A stretch of 64,000 nt of DNA from Chaenocephalus aceratus (lineage: Eukaryota; Chordata; Actinopteri; Perciformes; Channichthyidae), in contig JAMFTG010000488.1 of NCBI GenBank assembly GCA_023974075.1, positions 124,001 through 188,000 of the forward strand, read 5' to 3'. The notes beneath the pieces are model-generated. The model saw only the letters and a list, made by a program, of their open reading frames with translations, was not told where the DNA came from and searched no databases. Of this stretch, positions 56,430-64,000 are shown piece by piece (positions within the stretch are counted from its first letter, which is position 1; every line of letters begins with the position of its first letter). The position numbers were made by a program, and so were the translations under genes.

Positions 56430-56795
56430 AGAATCAGAAACGGGCTTATTGCCAGGTAGGTTCACACATACGAGGAAATTGACTTGATGTCGTGGTGCAG
56501 ACATAAAATATAAAACAAAGAATTATAGGAGTTGAGTATAGGAGAGTTATGGTGAACAGTTTGTGTCCATGCTGGCAGGGGTCGGCCACTGTCTTCCCTG
56601 CCCGCCTCAGCGTTCTGGAGGCGTGCAGGTCGTGGAGGGATGACAGATTGCAGCCGATCTCCTTCTCTGCAGAGCGGATGACACGCTGCAGCCTGCCCTT
56701 ATCCGTGGCTTTGGCTGCGGCGTACCAGATGGTGATGGAGGAGGTGAGGATGGACTCGATGATGGAGGTGTAGAAGTTCATCATCATTGTCTTTG
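56430..56795 (-). mobile_element. Non-LTR retrotransposon 3' fragment
   Basis: On the minus strand: FYTSIIESILTSSITIWYAA, then LQRVIRSAEKEIGCNLSSL, the region after the reverse transcriptase in jockey/Rex-like fish LINEs. The 3' tail (GAATCA repeats) is at 56430-56450. 5'-truncated. Confidence 0.8.
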
Positions 56796-57179
56796 GCAGG
56801 TTTGGTTAATTTGAATGACTTGATTACCGTTGATATGGTGTGTCTCCTCTTTGTTGTGGCCTTTTGAGCCAGGTCCTAACACTATCCAAACCGTAAAGCC
56901 AAAACGACCTACCCTAACTCGATACATCTTAAGATTAAGACCATAAAATATATGGTAAAAACAAATATCTGATTATCATGTGCATGCAAACATCTACTGG
57001 TAGCCTAGTGGGCTAATATGGATAATAAATGGCAACTTGTGGGATACTTACATTGAAAATGAATTAAACAAAATGCATACAATACATACAACATTTGAAA
57101 ACATATTCCTACATTTTCATATCTTCATTCAGTAAATCAGTCATTTACTTGACTATAAACCTGAATCTTATTATTTTGG

Positions 57180-57490
57180 AAATCCTACTACCGTACTTCC
57201 GGTCTGGTGCTGTCTCACTGCTTGCAATTTGACCCAGATTTTCAGTCCGGGAAATCGAACACGGTGTGTGACGTCACGCCGCGTCACAGGGGCGGAGTCA
57301 CACGACCCGTGTTTAAGGACACCGGGGAGAATGGAGCTGTGAACCCGCTGACCTCAGCCTTTTCCCGGGCTGCCTCAGAGCAGAACCCCGCTGGAAACAC
57401 TTCACCTCTTTACCGACATTATGCGAAGCAGAACGGCCGGGCAGGAGGCCTCAAAAGCGGGTCAACTACAACTCAACAGCCCCCACTTTA
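57180..57490. promoter_or_regulatory. GC-rich block with CRE-like site
   Basis: Contains gtgtgacgtcacgccgcgtc, i.e. a palindromic TGACGTCA (CRE) followed by a GC box (ggggcgg) within 30 bp, and CpG-rich sequence to about 57460. The combination resembles a CpG promoter, but there is no recognised exon next to it and it could be a transposon piece. Confidence 0.3.
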
Positions 57491-58619
57491 ACGTGTGTAA
57501 ATCCTATGGTTTAAACTCACTGCTTTGTAGTTCACTTTTTCATGGATTAAAGTAAAGAATAAAGTGTTATTTTTATGAAGTTAAGCAGAAGTATTCGACA
57601 GTACAACAAGCTATTTGAATTAAGGTCAATTATCAGCTCTTCACAACAGAAACTGAACATTACTGAACATCTACTTTAATTTATATTTTCCTTTTGCTGA
57701 CATTGTTTACAGTTGTCAAAGGCTAATAGGAAAACGTATGAAGTAAAGTAGTGGAAAATATAATCATTGTGACTACTTTATGGGACATTATGGGATATTT
57801 GTATATGATTTTTGCATCACTGAGATGAGGCTTGTCTATATTCATAATCATTTTAATTCCATTGATGTTATATTACCTTCATGCTCTTTGGGTGCTAAAG
57901 GCTACTAAGGGTTCCTAATCATAAATGTTCATGTTATTTATTTGTTATATACAATGAAATATAAAAATCTGTATCAGCCTTAGAAATCCTGCCTCTGTCG
58001 TGCTCTATTTTACAGAATTAAATTATTATATTAGAATTAAGCAGCTGCTCCCTGATGAACAGACATCTATAGAGGAACCCCTGTTATTGAGGCCAGCTCG
58101 TATAGCTGTTTACGTAAGGATGGATTAATCCAAAAAGTAGGTTGTCATGGCGCATTAAGCCACAATTTATGAACATTACAGAGGATAAGCTGCGGCGTGT
58201 TTATCCGTCTGCACGTTTAAGCCCATACGTGTGGGCCTATAGGCGGTGAAACAATGTTTAGCATTCAACAGAAATGTAGGCCAATGCTTGGATAAATCAT
58301 AATTAAAGGACAATACCATATTCTTAGTAGGAAGGAGAGTGAATATAATATTATCCTGTCTCCTTTATCTATGTTCGGTTGGGAAACACATCACCCAGTC
58401 TCAAATCGCTGTTGATTTTGTAATGTCATGTAGATTTTATGGGCTGTTGGACTCATTAATGTGCATCCCTAATGAGAAAACAGTGCTGCACCTACACTCA
58501 TGTATCTGAAGCTGTTAATTATGGATTGATGCTGGCCTATAGGTGGTAATGAAATGAAAGCATTTTTCAATAAAAATAATCATAATCTAGCCTGCAGGTT
58601 CACATTTAACATGTTGTGC
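57491..58619. other. Unique-looking AT-rich DNA, possible conserved noncoding elements
   Basis: No transposon or exon. 58080-58280 and 58400-58560 are complex single-copy-looking stretches with several TAAT/ATTA homeodomain-type sites ('ggattaatcc', 'cataattaaagg', 'gttaattatgg'). Only cross-species alignment can tell whether they are conserved. Confidence 0.3.
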
Positions 58620-59245
58620 CATTAACCTCGAGGTTCAAGGTTCTTTATTAATCATCCAACCATAGCTACAAAGTAGTTATGTCGATGAAAATCTTAGGTC
58701 CCAGGCTTCTCCAACAGTGCAACACAATATTACAGAAAAACAGACAAATATAGTGCAAGTAAATATTAAAAGTAAATGCAAAAAGAAAGGAATAGTTTAA
58801 AAAAAGGGAAATAGTGAAATAAGAGTCAAGTTATTGGAATGATATATTAGGTAAATAGATAAATGATTACGAAGTAGCAGATGAATGATATGGATGTTGT
58901 TACAGCAGTTCAGGTGTTTAACAGTCTTATTGCCTGTGGGATGAAACTGTCTCTGAATCTGGTGGTTTTAGTCCGGATGCTGCGGTACCGCCTGCCAGAC
59001 GGCAGCAGACTGAACAGTGTGTGGCTGGGGTGATGGGGGTCTTTGATAATCCTGAGGGCTTTCTTCCTGAGCCGCTGGGAGTAAAGGTCCTCCATGGATG
59101 GCAGCTCCGTCCTGGTGATGTGCTGTGCAGTTTTCACCACCCTCTGTAAAGCCTTACGATTGAGGGCGGTGCAGCTGCCCCAGGGTTTATCAGGATCTCT
59201 GGAGCCAGACTCTCTCAGAAAATGGAGGAACTGCAGTTTTTTGGT
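58620..59245 (-). mobile_element. Non-LTR retrotransposon 3' fragment
   Basis: On the minus strand: VKTAQHITRTELPSMEDLY, then IIKDPHHPSHTLFSLLPSGR and RFRDSFIPQAIRLLN, the end of a Rex/L2-like LINE ORF, with stops on both sides. The 3'UTR reaches to about 58620 ('caaggttctttatt'). Confidence 0.82.
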
Positions 59246-59497
59246 TAATTTTTTTATAACCAGATGTTACTGCTTGGTCTGCAATTTAAAAACATTGCAT
59301 CAATAATATACCTGTAAATTATCACTATACCCGTCTCTATCACATATACATCTGTTAAAATGTGAAATGGAGTTTAATATTATTACATGCCTTAGTTTAA
59401 TACCCATTTCTGATAGGTTGTTAATTTTCGCTAACAGACCGTTGCTAAGGAGAACAGACTGTTGCTAAGGATGATCAAGGGACTATGTGCAGTTATA

Positions 59498-59966
59498 TTA
59501 AAGGGGACCTATCATGCAAAATGCACTTTTGTACGTCTTTTATACATGAATATGTGTCCCCGGTGTGTCAGGGAACTCACGCAGCGTCAGAAAACACAAC
59601 CCTCTCTCTTTTCCTCCGTAACCAAATCTCTAAAAACGGGGCTGCAACGGATCTGATACAGACTGATACAGATCTGAAATATCTCTGACGTCAGAAATGA
59701 GGAGCTACAGTATATGGCCAACTCTCCACCTATCAGGAGGAGACAGCCACGGCCATTGCCGTTCGAAAGCGCTGGAGACGTTGTAGTACATATGCCAGGC
59801 CTGTAGGTGGCGCTGTAGTCTGACACAAAAGCAGCGAAGAAGACTTCTCACAGATTCAGCCCCTGCAAAAACAGGGCTAAAAAAGAGCAAATAGAGCGAA
59901 ATGAGGCATGGCTCAAATGCATATTTGAATATAGTATTCAAATATAGCATGATAGGTCCACTTTAA
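59498..59966. mobile_element. MITE family B, uninterrupted member
   Basis: Ends ttaaaggggacctatcatgc and gcatgataggtccactttaa are inverted. At 469 bp it shows the family without insertions and has the place of the 37-bp unit as a diverged single copy ('tatacatgaatatgtgtcccc'-like, 59540-59560). Confidence 0.9.
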
Positions 59967-60370
59967 TTGACGGAAAGAAGTCCTGTCGATTTAAGGTCAG
60001 CTGTGGACAACAAACATTATTTTTCATCCGTCAGAAAACACAGTGGAATACTTTGTTATTATTTATTATTATATTTATCAAGAGCACGAAACTTTGGATC
60101 CTTCGTGTCGTGATCCTGATCAAATTAACCCATACTTTAAACGTGTTTTATATGAAATGCATGCAGCTCAGTTCATCATTTAATTACAACACATAGTTTA
60201 AGTGAAGGCCTTGAGTTATATGATGCTTTTAAATTCAGATTTTGACCATGTTTTGCCTCAATGCAATTCTAGAGGAATCATTGTTTAGTTTTGTCAAAAA
60301 AAACTGACAATTTTATAGATTTGTTCTCCTGAAATTGTGAACTGTGTTGGCACCAAAGTATTTTTAGGCT

Positions 60371-61765
60371 TTAAAGGGGCCCTGTAAATCTCAGTTACAA
60401 AATGTGTATGTTGTGCCTCTACTGTGACTTGTGTACATGCTGATTGGTTAGCTGGCCGGCTCTGTTGTGATTGGTCAACCGCTTAGAGATGTCCCGCCCC
60501 TTAGCCTATCCCAGGGTTGGGAGGGTTACTTTGTAAATGTAATCAGTTACTGGTTACTGATTACATGGCTCTGAAAGTAATCCGAATACAGTTACAGTTA
60601 CGTGTCTTAAAAAAGTAACGTAATCAGATTACTTTTAGATTACTTTTAGATTACTTTCTTTTTCTATCCCAGATGGTATGTTCTGGTGAACAGGAGACAC
60701 AAAAAGCAAAAGGAAACTGAACGTGTTTTTACCGTTTTAATGGCGTATTAACTGAAACATCACATCTGAAACGATGTAACAACATAATAAACTTTTTGGG
60801 GATGCAGCTTGTGATGAGTGAGGGACACGGCTTAGAACGGGCGTATCGCCTTCTGTCCTGCCAGTGTTGGCAGGACATGAATTAAAATGTCGAACTCGGA
60901 CTTCATTTTAAGGACATTTCGGCCAGGGGTGGAGAGCTATATTTGTTTAAGCACCGGATTGTCAAAACAGGAGAGTGTGTGCACCAGTCTGCCTTGATCT
61001 ATGTATTCATGTATGTGACTCTCACGGTATCTGCTGCCCGCAGCTGTTTTATAGAAGGAACACCTCCTTCACTTCATGAGATCTCTGCAGCGCCAGGAGG
61101 CAGCGGGAGGGTTAACTCAGCCTCTGAGAAGACGAGCGTGCCGCGCAGTGCCTTTCACGCACCGCCTTCACTGTGTTTACCTTCAGAAATAATCATTAGT
61201 AAGGCTAAAGAGCGACCGCAGGCTGATGTGTTTTAACCACAAACACCTATACACACACACACGCGATTTAAACGCAGACTTGTGTTCCTCCATGTTTCGT
61301 TGTTATTGTTTCACTGAGCGAGCGGACCCGCGATTTTTTTTCAAACGCTTTTTTGGTCCATCTGCGGCGGCTCTGATGATTCGAATCGGCTGTACCTACT
61401 AGTAATGAATATTAAATGTTGAGAGGAAATCTTTCCACCAATAATTCCAATAAGTAATCCAAAATGTATTCACTTCAGGTTTACGAAAGTAACTGTAATC
61501 AGATTACTCGTTTTTCAAATGTAACGCGAGCTGAATACAGTTACTTGATTTTTGTATTCTGATTACGTAACGCCGTTACAACCCAACCCTGCCTATCACG
61601 TACAATGTGTCAGAGCGATAGCCAATAGAATCGTGAGTGTTACATAGTGATGTCACTATCTTACAGAAGTAAACAAAGGAGTCAAATGGAGGCGTTTCGA
61701 AAAGGCAAACATACAGTACCTTAAAAAGTATTTTGATTCCAGCTCCTATAGTTTTCCCTTTAAAC
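60371..61765. mobile_element. MITE family A with a hAT insertion
   Basis: Ends tttaaaggggccctg and ttttccctttaaa are roughly inverted. 'gattggttagctggccggct' and 'tgtgattggtcaacc' match the left-hand family A locus (6786-6830) in inverse orientation. This copy has no 57-bp array. Confidence 0.7.
60512..61591. mobile_element. hAT element inside MITE A
   Basis: Ends cagggttgggagggttac and gttacaacccaaccctg are inverted, with subterminal TGTAATCAGATTACT motifs. The flanks cctatcc and cctatca fit an aged 7- to 8-bp duplication. The interior 60893-61255 is shared with 44888-45235. Confidence 0.85.
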
Positions 61766-62589
61766 TAAATTCATTGAGGGAATATCTTTGTATAGCATGT
61801 TCCTGAATTTGAGTATTTGAATGGACATATATGTTTATTTGTGCCTTGTGTAGACGTGTATTTTGTGTAGACGTGTATTTTGATAGCAAAACAATTATAA
61901 AAATAGGTGTGTGTGAACATGCATACGTGCCTCCCTGTGTGTGTCCTTTATTTCCATCATAACCCCGCCGAACTGACAGGAAGTCCTTCAGCATCGTCCC
62001 TTCTCTCCCGCTGTGCAACAACATCAGCACAGATACAACAGGAAGGTCGACACGCATCATATTTATTTTCTCTTTTGCACAAATAAAAGACTCGGAGGAG
62101 TTTAAATGATACGATTAACCTCCAGAAAGCCAAACGTTTGGAATGAAAACATGGTGTTGTTATCGTATCCTTGTGAGATAACGTTCAGCTCGTGTGAGGT
62201 TTCAACATGTGTGAATTGCTTCGACGAAGTAATCTGGATCGAACAGCTTTGGCGTTCCCATTTAAATCCATATAAATGTGTGTGTCATGTGTGTGTGTGT
62301 TATTCACAACATGCACACCCACAAGTTTCAACAGACGCTTGTATGAGACATACTTTTTATTGGGTGTTTTCAGATACAGTTCCACTCACATAGAAGCAAT
62401 TACTTCACATAAATACAAGGTCACAGATATACTCTCATCTCAACCACATCTGTTATTTAGAAGATTGTTGTGACAACTCTTAACACACAAAATAAAATCG
62501 ATCGCCACCTCCATCCATGTTTTTGGGACTACATGACAGATTTTTAAAAAAAAGCAAATAACTGAACAGATACATAAGAAAATGAAACC
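61766..62589. other. No recognised feature
   Basis: Short GT-rich patches near 61906 and 62280 only. No gene. Confidence 0.35.
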
Positions 62590-62960
62590 ATGTTTGAGGT
62601 CGATTCACACTCAGCATGTTGTGGAGGGCTGTGACTCTGTGTGTGCTCAGGGTGAGACAAGGAAACCACACCTCCACGGAGCTCAGCGCGATCCACAACG
62701 TCCCCACTGGTCCCGACCAATCGGAGCACACTGGGCTCACAGGGAGGGGGGTGCAAGAGCTGCAACGAGCTGCAACGAGCTGCAACGAGCCGTTTTGTGG
62801 AGAGAGTGAATACACATACTTTACAGAGACGCTGGATGCCAAACCAATGTGAGTTTTGGAACATTGCACAGTATAAATGTATTCTAGTAGACCTCAACAA
62901 TGGAATTATGATCAGTGGAAATGGCCGTGACACGGGACCTTTACAATGTGGAGGGTTCAC
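62590..62960. repeat. Dispersed repeat shared with crebrf intron 2
   Basis: 62800-62950 matches 13870-14040. 62700-62740 shares 'accaatcggagcacactggg' with the family A flank ('accaatcagagcagactggg'). A triplicated 'gagctgcaac' stands at 62758-62790. Possibly a family A relative. Confidence 0.6.
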
Positions 62961-63329
62961 TGCTATAGTTGAATTTCTTTCGGCCACGTGTCGGTTCACG
63001 GACACTGAGAATGTGGCTGTTGGGGCTGGTGCAGTATTTAAATCACATATCCAAAGGACAAATATGTGAATATCTGAATGAATGAATCCCTGCATACACA
63101 ATATACTCTACAGACCTAATCAAATCTTTGCGTGGCACAGATCGTCTTTAAGAGAAATCACACCATGAGCCTTTTAATTTTTCAATCATGCTTCAGAAAA
63201 GGTCGTTCCCTCTTCTGCCCCATGGACAACAGTCAACGCTATGAGATCACAAATCATCACAATTACAATATACGTCAAAATAATACAATTACAAATTATG
63301 CTTCATGTTGCATTATGGGATTGGGATTG

Positions 63330-63790
63330 TTATGCAAACCGACGTTGGAAGCAAACCCAAAACACAAGGGATTGTGGGTAAATCTCTCAGTTGGGCAGTT
63401 AATGGTTGGAAAGCCCAACCACAGTCTGGACTGATGCGCAGACTAATATATACAATTATTGTTTGGTACGGATCCTCATCCATCATTTTAATTTGTCAAT
63501 CATCATGTCTAAAAAAAAATGGTCTTTCCCTCGAGTACCGCAGGAAGAATGGCCGACGCTGAGAAAGGACATGGTGGATCATATTGCAATTCAATTTATG
63601 TGTCTCGCTTGTGGCTTTGTTAGTTTTCCAGCTATTCGCAGCACGTTACATTACGGGGCCAGAGAGTTTTATCCAAACCGACGTCGGAAACAAACCCAAA
63701 ACACAAGGGATTGTGGGTACATCTGATATTGGGCAGTTCACAGTTTGAAAACCATGAGCAAAACCACAGTCTGGATTGAAGCTCACATCG
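63330..63790. repeat. Local direct duplication (about 105 bp, two copies)
   Basis: 'ccaaaccgacgt', 'aaacccaaaacacaagggat' and 'gggcagtt' occur at 63338-63436 and again at 63676-63782, about 338 bp apart. The intervening parts are also loosely alike ('gtcgttccctc' and 'gtctttccctc'), so the unit may be about 340 bp. Confidence 0.8.
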
Positions 63791-64000
63791 AGGCGGAGGA
63801 CGGTCGTAAGGTCACCCCTGCAGTCAGTACGTCACCGTGTTCTTGGGAGAGATACTTAACGTTGGTCTCCGAGCAGAAGGCCTCTTGTAAAGCAGCCTCT
63901 GTGTGTATGAATGTGTGTCAATGGCTGAATGCTGACGTCTATATGTAAAAGCGCCTTAAGGGGTCACAGGGACTGCAGTCCATTTCCCATTAAGCTCTTT

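Noticed and set aside
57207..57491. Small gene of 94 codons in the CRE-bearing block
   Set aside because: No homology that I recognise and no conserved-looking composition; a promoter-type reading fits at least as well.

Overview
The window is animal nuclear DNA from a teleost fish. It is dominated by fish-type transposons (hAT elements and hAT MITEs, a Tc1-like element, L2-type LINE, tRNA-derived SINEs), long (CA)n tracts and minisatellites, with one spliced gene. Nothing bacterial, viral or plasmid-like is present. Species cannot be fixed from the sequence.

The only protein-coding gene I can support is crebrf (CREB3 regulatory factor), on the minus strand. Four consecutive exons with good splice sites and matching phases lie at 15764-15828 (5'UTR plus the start codon), 14195-14311, 12333-12996 and 536-709. 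They encode about the first 321 residues; the bZIP half must lie beyond position 1. Blocks shared with vertebrate CREBRF are the MPQP start, EEHNYSL, the acidic tract and KRRxFWEY.

A 100-N gap (16935-17034) separates two near-identical segments: 3442-16934 and 17035-31899. The left contig ends in, and the right contig begins in, the same locus, so the first three crebrf exons appear twice (also 30700-30764, 29122-29238, 27259-27922). This looks like two alleles, or two unmerged contig ends, placed in tandem, not a real duplication. The copies differ mainly in two minisatellites: a 57-bp unit (about 14 versus 45 copies) and a 37-bp unit (about 42 versus 30 copies). Both arrays sit inside remnants of dispersed MITE-like elements with TTTAAAGG-type ends. 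The left contig stops exactly at the target-site duplication of a hAT element that only the right contig carries (31900-33127).

From 31.9 kb to 64 kb I recognise no coding exon. The stretch is a mosaic of nested transposons: hAT in Tc1 in MITE at 30976-33581; a TTAA-flanked element at 34539-35696; an L2 LINE in a MITE at 36283-38578; a two-layer MITE at 48701-49200; hAT in hAT in MITE at 52853-55368; hAT in MITE at 60371-61765. Between them are LINE 3' fragments, simple repeats, a GC-rich CpG-bearing block (50.6-52.1 kb) that may be the crebrf promoter, a second GC/CRE-bearing block (57.2-57.5 kb), and a few stretches that look like single-copy or conserved noncoding DNA.
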